Assembly: GCA_017440375.1 (NCBI GenBank)
Contig: JAFSHK010000034.1
Coordinates: 1 to 33,700, forward strand
Reading direction: 5' to 3'
DNA length: 33,700 bases
From: Lachnospiraceae bacterium
Lineage (GTDB): Bacteria; Bacillota; Clostridia; Lachnospirales; Lachnospiraceae
Part shown: positions 16,261 to 23,326 of the stretch, piece by piece
Layout of the letters: the number at the start of each line of letters is the position of its first letter
How positions within the stretch are numbered: the first letter of the stretch is position 1
Notes under the pieces: generated by a model
Databases searched by the model: none
What the model was told of the DNA's origin: nothing
The model's input: the letters and a program-made list of their open reading frames with translations, nothing else
Made by a program: the position numbers and the translations under genes

Positions 16261-17118
16261 TTATCTTTTCACATGTGTATGAGTATATAAATGTTCTTCG
16301 CAATATTCATAATTTCCTTCACACTTTGAACAAAAACGGAACTGCATATTCGGACTGTCCTCTTCTGTTCTGCCACAGATAGCACATTTATGTTTCGTAA
16401 TACCGGTATTACGCTTTACCTCACGTTTAAATTCCTGTCGTCTGTGTATCTGCTTCGGATTCATATGCATCATATTTCTAGATGTTAAGAAGAACACCAC
16501 AAAGTTGAGCAGAGATGCCGCAATCGCAAACTTTGTGTTGATATTTCCCTGCAAGAAAGAGAATAACAACATAATTCCATAAATAACACCCAGCCATTTT
16601 ACCTTAATCGGAATAATAAACATCAAAAGTACCGACACATCCGGGAAGGTCGCTGCAAAAGCAAGGAAAATAGACATGTTGATGTAGTAGGTACTAAAAT
16701 ACAAGGAAACGATTGTAAAATAATAATCCCCACCAACTGCTGCTAACGCATCTCCATTAAAAAGATAACTATATCCCATCAGTAAAAAGCTTCCTACAAT
16801 TGTAAATAGCATACCCTGTAACAAATACACATTATAGCGGTATGTTCCCCACGTACGCTCTAGTGTCGTACCGATGGAGCAATAGAAATATAGCATCAGC
16901 AATGTTAAAAAGATATTGGATTCACTCGGTGGAATCAAAATCCATGTAAATAATCTCCACACCTGACCATGCAAAATAGCATACGGATTCAATGTCAGAT
17001 ACCATATTAAATTAGGTAGTAACATTTCAATCAAATATCCTATCGCATAACAAATTACTAACACAAAGGAAATATTACGAATTGCATATTTACCAAACTT
17101 TTTTTCAAACGAACTCAT
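16261..17118 (-). CDS. Rhomboid-like membrane protein with C-terminal zinc ribbon, probably protease-dead
   Basis: This 285-residue protein has about six membrane helices in residues 15-212. Rhomboid hallmarks are visible: GQVWRLFTWILIP in the L1 region and AATFPDVSVLLMFIIPIKVKWLG around TM4-TM5. The catalytic serine motif (usually GxSG) reads NMSI near residues 147-150, and the last-helix histidine is missing (KFAIAASLLNFVVFFL), so proteolysis is unlikely. The soluble tail carries CAIC (Cys245, Cys248), CSKC (Cys263, Cys266), Cys273 and several histidines, a probable zinc ribbon facing the cytosol. The ATG at 17116-17118 has AGGAG 9 nt upstream. It sits 70 nt above the sigma-like gene on the same strand and could tether a regulator at the membrane. 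Confidence 0.75.
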   Translation of the reverse strand: MSSFEKKFGKYAIRNISFVLVICYAIGYLIEMLLPNLIWYLTLNPYAILHGQVWRLFTWILIPPSESNIFLTLLMLYFYCSIGTTLERTWGTYRYNVYLLQGMLFTIVGSFLLMGYSYLFNGDALAAVGGDYYFTIVSLYFSTYYINMSIFLAFAATFPDVSVLLMFIIPIKVKWLGVIYGIMLLFSFLQGNINTKFAIAASLLNFVVFFLTSRNMMHMNPKQIHRRQEFKREVKRNTGITKHKCAICGRTEEDSPNMQFRFCSKCEGNYEYCEEHLYTHTHVKR

Positions 17119-17159
17119 TCTCTCATTCTCCTGACATTCTATACTGAAAAACTGAATAT

Positions 17160-17188
17160 ATTCTAACATTCCTGTTTTTAAAAGTAAA
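17160..17188 (-). promoter_or_regulatory. Promoter of the rhomboid-like gene
   Basis: TTTACT (17183-17188), a 17-nt spacer and TAGAAT (17160-17165) preceded by TGT (extended -10). It stands 42 nt upstream of the chosen start. Because no convincing promoter or terminator lies between this gene and the sigma-like gene, it may drive all three genes down to 14969. Confidence 0.5.
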
Positions 17189-17272
17189 CGGCACACAAGC
17201 GAATTTCAGGAAAGTCATAAAAATTTTATAATTGTCTTCCAAAATCTTCATATAATTCTTAAAAAGAGTTGA

Positions 17273-17301
17273 TTGCTTTTTCATAATGACTGTCGTATAA
17301 T
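17273..17301 (+). promoter_or_regulatory. Promoter of the long activase-like gene
   Basis: TTGCTT (17273-17278), 17-nt spacer, perfect TATAAT (17296-17301). The predicted start near 17308 gives a leader of about 90 nt. The remainder of the intergenic stretch 17119-17399 is AT-rich, and I see no gene in it. Confidence 0.65.
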
Positions 17302-17399
17302 GTCTGAGTATGTCAAATAATACGAAACACATTATAATAAGAAAATACTGCTAATATTTTGTTAAGATTTTTCTAATGTTAAAAGGAGTGAAATACAAG

Positions 17400-20300
17400 T
17401 TGAGTCAGATGCAATATACCCTTGGTATTGATATCGGTTCTACTACCGTAAAAATAGCAATTCTGGATGAAAAGCACCAGATTCTTTTCTCTGATTATCA
17501 GAGACACTATGCCAATATCAGGGAAACTCTATCTAACTTATTGCAAAGTGCATACGAAAAGCTGGGAAACATTTCGTTGCATCCAATGATTACCGGTTCC
17601 GGTGGTCTTACGCTTGCCAATCATCTTGCTGTCCCATTTGTACAGGAAGTTATTGCTGTATCCACCTCATTACAGGAGCTTGCGCCGACTACTGACGTCG
17701 CTATTGAGCTTGGTGGTGAAGATGCCAAAATTATCTATTTTGAAGGCGGCAATGTAGAACAACGTATGAATGGTATCTGTGCCGGTGGTACAGGTTCTTT
17801 TATTGACCAGATGGCTTCTTTATTACAAACAGATGCTGCCGGTCTGAATGAATATGCCAAAAATTATCATTCATTATATACTATCGCTGCTCGTTGCGGC
17901 GTATTCGCAAAATCCGATATTCAGCCCCTCATCAATGAAGGCGCGACCAAAGAAGATTTATCTGCCTCTATTTTTCAGGCAGTTGTGAACCAGACCATCA
18001 GCGGTCTTGCCTGCGGTAAACCAATCCGCGGTCATGTTGCTTTCTTAGGCGGTCCGCTTCATTTCTTATCGGAATTAAAGCAATCTTTCATCCGTACCTT
18101 GAAACTGGATGATGAACATATTATTGACACCGGTAACTCTCATTTATTCGCTGCTATCGGTTCTGCATTAAATGCAAAAGAAGATGTCTGCTATTCCATG
18201 CAGGAAATGGTAGAAAAGCTTTCCTCCGATATCAAAATGGAATTTGAAGTAGAACGTATGGAGCCTCTTTTTGCAACCAAAGAAGATTATGATTCTTTCT
18301 GCAAGAGACACTCTTCTCATCATGTTTCGACTGCTGATCTGGCATCCTATCGTGGCAGGTGCTTCTTAGGTATTGATGCCGGAAGTACCACAACCAAAGT
18401 CGCTCTGGTAAGCGAGGATGGTTCTTTGTTGTACTCTTTTTACAGCAGTAATGACGGAAGTCCTTTGAAAACAGCGATTCGTTCTATTCAGGAAATTTAT
18501 TCTCTTCTGCCGGAAGGTGTGGAAATTGTTCGCTCCTGCTCTACCGGTTACGGCGAAGCTTTGATGAAAGCCGCCTTCTTACTGGATGACGGTGAAGTGG
18601 AAACGGTTGCACACTATTATGCTGCCGCTTTCTTCAATCCTAATGTAGATTGTATTCTGGATATCGGTGGTCAGGATATGAAATGTATCAAAATCAAGAA
18701 TCAGACCGTAGACAGTGTTCAGCTTAACGAAGCTTGCTCTTCCGGCTGTGGTTCTTTCATTGAAACATTCGCGAAATCCTTAAATTATAGTGTACAAGAC
18801 TTCGCCAAGACTGCTCTTTTTGCAGAACATCCGATTGATTTGGGTACTCGTTGTACCGTATTTATGAACTCCAAAGTAAAACAGGCGCAGAAGGAAGGAG
18901 CTTCTGTTTCCGACATTTCTGCCGGTCTTGCTTATTCAGTTATTAAAAATGCTTTGTTTAAGGTTATCAAAGTATCCGATGCCTCTGAACTTGGTAAAAA
19001 CATTGTTGTACAGGGCGGTACCTTCTATAACGATGCCGTTCTTAGAAGCTTTGAAAAAATTGCAAACTGCGAGGCTGTACGTCCGGATATCGCCGGTATT
19101 ATGGGTGCTTTCGGTGCTGCTTTGATTGCAAGAGAACATTACAGCAAAGGATATCAGACTTCCATGCTCTCTATTGATAAAATTAATTCTCTGCAGTTTG
19201 AAACCAGCATGGCAAAATGTAAAGGTTGTACCAACAACTGTCGTCTGACCATCAATAAATTTACCGGCGGCAGACAGTACATATCCGGTAACCGTTGTGA
19301 AAGAGGGCTTGGTAAGGCAAAGAACGAAAACGGCGTACCAAACTTATATGAATATAAATTAAAACGACTTTTCTCCTACGAACCGCTTCCAATTACAGAG
19401 GCCAAACGAGGTACGGTAGGTATTCCAAGAGTTTTGAATATGTATGAAAACTATCCTTTCTGGTTTACCTTTTTCACCAAGTTAGGATATCGTGTTGTGC
19501 TCTCTCCAAGCTCTAACCGTAAAATTTATGAGCTTGGTATCGAATCCATTCCGAGCGAATCCGAATGTTATCCGGCAAAACTCGCACATGGACACGTAAC
19601 ATGGTTAATCAAACAGGGAGTAGACTTTATTTTCTACCCTTCCCTGTTCTACGAAAGAAATGAATTTCCGGAAGCAAACAATCATTACAACTGTCCGATT
19701 GTTACTTCCTATTCGGAAAATATCAAAAATAACGTAGAAGAAATCGGACGCGGTGAAGTTGTTTTCCGCAATCCGTTTATGTCCTTCCGTGACTTAAAAA
19801 CAGTTACCGAAGCTTTGACAAGAGAATTCGATTTCCTCCCGGTTACTGAGGTCATGGATGCCTGTGCTGAAGCATGGAATGAAATGGACAATGCCAGAGA
19901 TGATATGCGTAAGAAAGGCGAAGAAGTACTCCGGTACATGGAAGAAAGTCACAAACGCGGTATCATACTTGCCGGTCGTCCATACCACATTGATCCGGAA
20001 ATCAATCATGGTATTCCGGAGCTGATTAACTCCTATGATGTGGCTGTTTTAACAGAGGATTCCATCTCTCATTTAGCTGCACCGGAGCGTCCGCTCATTG
20101 TTTCTGACCAGTGGATGTATCATTCTCGTTTGTACGCGGCTGCAAGCTATGTGAAAACAAGAGACGATTTAGATTTGATTCAGTTAAACTCTTTCGGTTG
20201 CGGTTTGGATGCTGTTACAACGGATCAGGTAAATGATATTTTATCCGGTTCTGATAAGATTTACACCTGCTTAAAAATTGATGAGGTCAATAACTTAGGT

Positions 20301-21644
20301 GCTGCCAGAATCCGAATTCGCTCCCTGCTCTCTGCCATCAAAGTCAGAGAACAGAAACAAAAAGAACGTACTATCCGCTCTTCTGCCATTGAAAAAGTTT
20401 CTTTCACAGAAGAAATGCGTAAAGAATATACGATTCTTTGTCCGCAGATGTCACCAATTCACTTTGAAATTATGGAGGCTGCTTTCCGTGCCTGTGGTTA
20501 TAATTTTGAAGTGCTTGCAAACGACAACAGACATGCCGTAGATGTCGGATTAAAATATGTAAATAACGATGCGTGCTATCCATCTCTTATGGTAGTCGGT
20601 CAGATTATGGATGCACTGCTCTCCGGTAAATATGACTTGAATAAGGTTGCTATTATTATGACACAGACCGGTGGTGGCTGTCGTGCAACCAATTATGTCG
20701 GATTCATCCGCCGTGCTTTAGAAAAAGCCGGCATGGCTCAGCTTCCGGTTATTTCCTTGAACTTAGGCGGTATTGAAAGCAATCCGGGCTTCCATTTGAA
20801 TGCAAATATGCTGTTGCGTGTAGCTTACGCTGCTGTTTTCGGTGATATTTTCATGCGCTGCGTTTATCGTATGCGCCCTTATGAAAAGGAAAACGGTTCT
20901 GTCAATGCTTTACATAGCAAATGGATATCCAAATGTCAGAATTTTGTTTCCGCAAAGCATTTGAACCATTTTAAATTCTGTAAAATGTGTCGTCAGATTG
21001 TAAAAGAATTTGATGCGATTGCAATTCACGAGATAAAGAAACCTCGTGTTGGTATTGTTGGTGAAATTCTCGTAAAATTTGCACCGGCTGCAAATAATTA
21101 TCTTGTGGAACTGTTAGAATCAGAAGGCGCTGAAGCGGTTGTACCGGATTTAATTGACTTCATGCTCTATTGCTTCTACAACCAGATTTACAAAGCCGAA
21201 TATCTTGGTACTTCCAAGAAATCAGCTAACGTTTCCCGCTTAGGTATCTGGGCAATCGAAAAGCTTCGTTCCAGTGCCGTCAAAGCGTTTGAAAAGAGTA
21301 AACATTTTGATGCACCTACAAGCATCTACAAAATCGTAGAATATGCAAAACCAATTGTTAATATCGGAAACCAGACCGGTGAAGGATGGTTCTTAACCGG
21401 TGAAATGATTGAGCTAATCCATAGCGGTGTTAACAACATTGTTTGTACACAGCCGTTTGGTTGTCTGCCAAACCATGTCGTTGGAAAAGGTGTTATCAAA
21501 GAGCTTCGCAAGCAGTACCCTCTTTCCAATATCGTAGCCATCGACTATGATCCTGGTGCAAGTGAGGTAAACCAGCTTAATCGAATTAAACTGATGCTTT
21601 CCACAGCACAGAAAAATCTAAAAAAACAACAGGAATCCCACTAG
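17400..21644 (+). CDS. Long acyl-CoA dehydratase activase-like protein (two ASKHA ATPase domains plus dehydratase-like domain)
   Basis: This 1414-residue protein contains, in order: an ATPase domain of the BadF/BadG/BcrA/BcrD type ([16 protein letters not shown] near residue 8); a second copy ([15 protein letters not shown] near 323); a Cys-rich element ([12 protein letters not shown], then NRCERG); a DUF2229-like domain; and a C-terminal region related to 2-hydroxyglutaryl-CoA dehydratase D subunits (ending [15 protein letters not shown]). Each ATPase copy keeps the two cysteines that hold the bridging [4Fe-4S] cluster in such activases ([11 protein letters not shown] and [18 protein letters not shown] and GTRCTVF). 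It is probably an oxygen-sensitive cytosolic ATP-driven electron transfer protein; the substrate is unknown. The start is TTG at 17400 with AAGGAG upstream; an ATG at 17376 lacks a ribosome binding site. The gene stands alone. Confidence 0.9.
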   Translation: MSQMQYTLGIDIGSTTVKIAILDEKHQILFSDYQRHYANIRETLSNLLQSAYEKLGNISLHPMITGSGGLTLANHLAVPFVQEVIAVSTSLQELAPTTDVAIELGGEDAKIIYFEGGNVEQRMNGICAGGTGSFIDQMASLLQTDAAGLNEYAKNYHSLYTIAARCGVFAKSDIQPLINEGATKEDLSASIFQAVVNQTISGLACGKPIRGHVAFLGGPLHFLSELKQSFIRTLKLDDEHIIDTGNSHLFAAIGSALNAKEDVCYSMQEMVEKLSSDIKMEFEVERMEPLFATKEDYDSFCKRHSSHHVSTADLASYRGRCFLGIDAGSTTTKVALVSEDGSLLYSFYSSNDGSPLKTAIRSIQEIYSLLPEGVEIVRSCSTGYGEALMKAAFLLDDGEVETVAHYYAAAFFNPNVDCILDIGGQDMKCIKIKNQTVDSVQLNEACSSGCGSFIETFAKSLNYSVQDFAKTALFAEHPIDLGTRCTVFMNSKVKQAQKEGASVSDISAGLAYSVIKNALFKVIKVSDASELGKNIVVQGGTFYNDAVLRSFEKIANCEAVRPDIAGIMGAFGAALIAREHYSKGYQTSMLSIDKINSLQFETSMAKCKGCTNNCRLTINKFTGGRQYISGNRCERGLGKAKNENGVPNLYEYKLKRLFSYEPLPITEAKRGTVGIPRVLNMYENYPFWFTFFTKLGYRVVLSPSSNRKIYELGIESIPSESECYPAKLAHGHVTWLIKQGVDFIFYPSLFYERNEFPEANNHYNCPIVTSYSENIKNNVEEIGRGEVVFRNPFMSFRDLKTVTEALTREFDFLPVTEVMDACAEAWNEMDNARDDMRKKGEEVLRYMEESHKRGIILAGRPYHIDPEINHGIPELINSYDVAVLTEDSISHLAAPERPLIVSDQWMYHSRLYAAASYVKTRDDLDLIQLNSFGCGLDAVTTDQVNDILSGSDKIYTCLKIDEVNNLGAARIRIRSLLSAIKVREQKQKERTIRSSAIEKVSFTEEMRKEYTILCPQMSPIHFEIMEAAFRACGYNFEVLANDNRHAVDVGLKYVNNDACYPSLMVVGQIMDALLSGKYDLNKVAIIMTQTGGGCRATNYVGFIRRALEKAGMAQLPVISLNLGGIESNPGFHLNANMLLRVAYAAVFGDIFMRCVYRMRPYEKENGSVNALHSKWISKCQNFVSAKHLNHFKFCKMCRQIVKEFDAIAIHEIKKPRVGIVGEILVKFAPAANNYLVELLESEGAEAVVPDLIDFMLYCFYNQIYKAEYLGTSKKSANVSRLGIWAIEKLRSSAVKAFEKSKHFDAPTSIYKIVEYAKPIVNIGNQTGEGWFLTGEMIELIHSGVNNIVCTQPFGCLPNHVVGKGVIKELRKQYPLSNIVAIDYDPGASEVNQLNRIKLMLSTAQKNLKKQQESH

Positions 21645-21653
21645 GGATTCCTG
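21630..21653. terminator. Bidirectional terminator between convergent genes
   Basis: A perfect 10-bp stem (21630-21639 with 21644-21653) with a 4-nt loop is followed on the plus strand by TTTCTTTT. On the minus strand it is followed by TTGTTTTTTT. It therefore ends both the activase-like gene and the opposing pair of small genes. The stop codon of the activase-like gene (21642-21644) falls in the loop and first base of the right arm. Confidence 0.9.
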
Positions 21654-21695
21654 TTTCTTTTCATTCGATAGGAAATTGCTGCTGAATGAACTTTT

Positions 21696-21872
21696 TTACA
21701 TCTGTTTTCTAACCACCTTGTACTCATCATCTAACTGATAAAAGGAACATTCGAAATTGCCGCCACTCAAAAAACGACTCATCTCATCTTCGTCCAAATC
21801 TACCATACAAATATAACATTCATAATCTTCATCATATGCATAGTTACTGCATGTATCACAACTACTACTCAT
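21696..21872 (-). CDS. Small Cys-rich DUF6472-like protein
   Basis: This is a 58-residue acidic protein: it opens MSSSCDTCSNYAYDEDYECY, continues ICMVDLDEDEMSRFL and ends in QLDDEYKVVRKQM. The pattern SxCxxCxNYxYDExYExYxCxxDLDEDEMxxFL with a final EYKxVRKQM is one I associate with the DUF6472 family of Clostridia. Five cysteines (5, 8, 19, 22, 42), including two CxxC pairs, suggest a structural zinc or iron site. The start has GGTGGG close upstream. It follows the 96-residue gene by 45 nt and ends before the bidirectional terminator, which supports real transcription on this strand. Function is unknown. Confidence 0.8.
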   Translation of the reverse strand: MSSSCDTCSNYAYDEDYECYICMVDLDEDEMSRFLSGGNFECSFYQLDDEYKVVRKQM

Positions 21873-21917
21873 AATCCCACCATCATAATTATTTCTAATT
21901 CTCTATTGATTCTTCTC

Positions 21918-22208
21918 TTAATAATAAATCTTGTCCATTCTTCGATTAACAAATTTAATTTTCCCTTTACAAACCGGAAGAATCGGTTCTATCGCCTCAT
22001 CTGCCGCTTCTTTTTGCAACTGGTTTACACAAAAAATACATGTGCCAAATTTATCATTGGAAAAAAATTTCGGCTTCTCCCATTTCACATAATAAGAAAC
22101 GCGGTTTTTCAACAAAACCTTCTCTATCTTCTCTTTGGTATCCATGTCTGTAACCTGACACCATTCCAATTCATTATGTACCTTAACCTTCTGATAAGCT
22201 GTTTCCAT
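21918..22208 (-). CDS. Small hypothetical protein with a CxxC motif
   Basis: This 96-residue protein of unknown function starts METAYQKVKVHNELEWCQVT with GAGG 8 nt before the ATG; a TTG two codons earlier is less likely. It is mixed alpha/beta and soluble. TCIFCVNQLQKEAADEAIEP contains a CxxC, and another cysteine lies in PVCKGK. A promoter (22254-22281) lies upstream and a DUF6472-like gene downstream, so the two Cys-containing small proteins form a short operon convergent with the activase-like gene. I do not recognise a named family. Confidence 0.75.
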   Translation of the reverse strand: METAYQKVKVHNELEWCQVTDMDTKEKIEKVLLKNRVSYYVKWEKPKFFSNDKFGTCIFCVNQLQKEAADEAIEPILPVCKGKIKFVNRRMDKIYY

Positions 22209-22253
22209 CCTCAATACCTCATAAGTAAATATTATTAGAACTAGTTATAGTAA

Positions 22254-22281
22254 ATTATATCTCTTTTCCTGCAAATGTGAA
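22254..22281 (-). promoter_or_regulatory. Promoter of the two small Cys-containing genes
   Basis: TTCACA (22276-22281), 16-nt spacer, perfect TATAAT (22254-22259). Its -35 box lies only 3 nt from the -35 box of the divergent metA promoter. Confidence 0.6.
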
Positions 22282-22284
22282 AGC

Positions 22285-22313
22285 TTGCAGAATATGCCAT
22301 TTTATGTTATGTT
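22285..22313 (+). promoter_or_regulatory. Promoter of metA
   Basis: TTGCAG (22285-22290), 17-nt spacer, TATGTT (22308-22313). The remaining leader of about 35 nt is too short for an S-box or other SAM riboswitch. Confidence 0.5.
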
Positions 22314-22355
22314 AATAGACGTTAGTATATTTTAGAGTAAAGTTGAGGTTATAAT

Positions 22356-23273
22356 ATGCCAATTAGAGTTAAGGATTCCCTTCCTGCAAGAGCAACGTTG
22401 GAAGGCGAAAATATTTTTGTAATGACTGAATATCGTGCACTTCATCAGGATATTCGTCCGTTAAACGTGCTGATTTTAAATTTAATGCCTACAAAGGTTA
22501 TCACAGAAACACAGCTTCTTCGTAAGCTGTCCAATACTCCTTTGCAGGTAAAAGTAGAATTTTTACAGACTGCAAGCTATATTCCGCAACATGTTGATTC
22601 CAATCACTTGGAATCTTTTTATACTACCTTTGACCAGGTGAAAGACCGTAAATTTGACGGTATGATTATAACTGGGGCTCCACTGGACTATATAAAATAT
22701 GAAGATGTAACATACTGGGAAGAATTATGTACCATTATGGAATGGGGCAAAACACATGTACATTGTACCCTTCATCTTTGTTGGGGTGCTTTTGCAGCAC
22801 TGTATTATTTCTATGGTTTGGAGCGCTTCGATATGGAAGAAAAATTATCCGGTGTTTATTCGCACAGGGTGCTTAAAAAAACGTCTCCTCTTTTCCGTGG
22901 ATTTGATGATATTTTCTATGCCCCACAGTCTCGTGCTATGGGAATCACCGCTGAAAAAATTGCATCTGTACCGGAACTGGAGTTAATGGCAGTATCAGAC
23001 GAGGCTGGTGTCACAATTGTAAAAACCAAAGACAGCCGTCATTTCTTCGTTACCTGTCATCCCGAATACGATGCAGATACCTTATCACTGGAATATTACA
23101 GAGATTTGGAGAAAGGCATGAACCCGAAAGTTCCTGCCAATTATTTCCCGGACGATGACCCAACCAAAGCGCCGATTGTTAACTGGCGTTCCACCGGACA
23201 ATTATTGTATTCCAACTGGTTAAACTACTATGTTTACCAGACAACACCTTATGATATCCGTACAATTCAGTAA
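22356..23273 (+). CDS. metA: Homoserine O-acyltransferase MetA (probably acetyl-CoA dependent)
   Basis: This 305-residue enzyme transfers an acyl group to the hydroxyl of L-homoserine, the first step specific to methionine synthesis. It opens MPIRVKDSLPARATLEGENI, as in the MetA family. Catalytic Cys142 lies in LHLCWGAFAALY, and His235 and Glu237 in TCHPEYD complete the active site. The residue that sets acyl donor choice, position 111 (glycine in succinyl-CoA enzymes, glutamate in acetyl-CoA enzymes), is aspartate here (TGAPLDYI). By its acidic nature I infer acetyl-CoA use, but this is unproven. The ATG has GAGG upstream. The gene is monocistronic by context, with a convergent ligA on its 3' side. 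Confidence 0.95.
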   Translation: MPIRVKDSLPARATLEGENIFVMTEYRALHQDIRPLNVLILNLMPTKVITETQLLRKLSNTPLQVKVEFLQTASYIPQHVDSNHLESFYTTFDQVKDRKFDGMIITGAPLDYIKYEDVTYWEELCTIMEWGKTHVHCTLHLCWGAFAALYYFYGLERFDMEEKLSGVYSHRVLKKTSPLFRGFDDIFYAPQSRAMGITAEKIASVPELELMAVSDEAGVTIVKTKDSRHFFVTCHPEYDADTLSLEYYRDLEKGMNPKVPANYFPDDDPTKAPIVNWRSTGQLLYSNWLNYYVYQTTPYDIRTIQ

Positions 23274-23293
23274 ACATTTTCCTATCACATACA

Positions 23294-23326
23294 TAATGCC
23301 GAATATTTTATAAATATTCGGCATTA
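23294..23326. other. Strong hairpin between the convergent metA and ligA 3' ends
   Basis: A stem of about 15 bp with a 3-nt loop covers the gap between metA and ligA and the last codons of ligA. Neither strand has a T-run after it, so it is not a normal intrinsic terminator. It may block readthrough weakly or protect 3' ends. Confidence 0.6.

Noticed and set aside
22314-22355. SAM (S-box) riboswitch upstream of metA
   Set aside because: The leader after the predicted promoter is about 35-40 nt, far too short for any SAM riboswitch, and no S-box core is seen.
23294-23326. Hairpin between metA and ligA as an intrinsic terminator
   Set aside because: The stem is strong but neither strand has a following T-run, so it is listed only as a hairpin.
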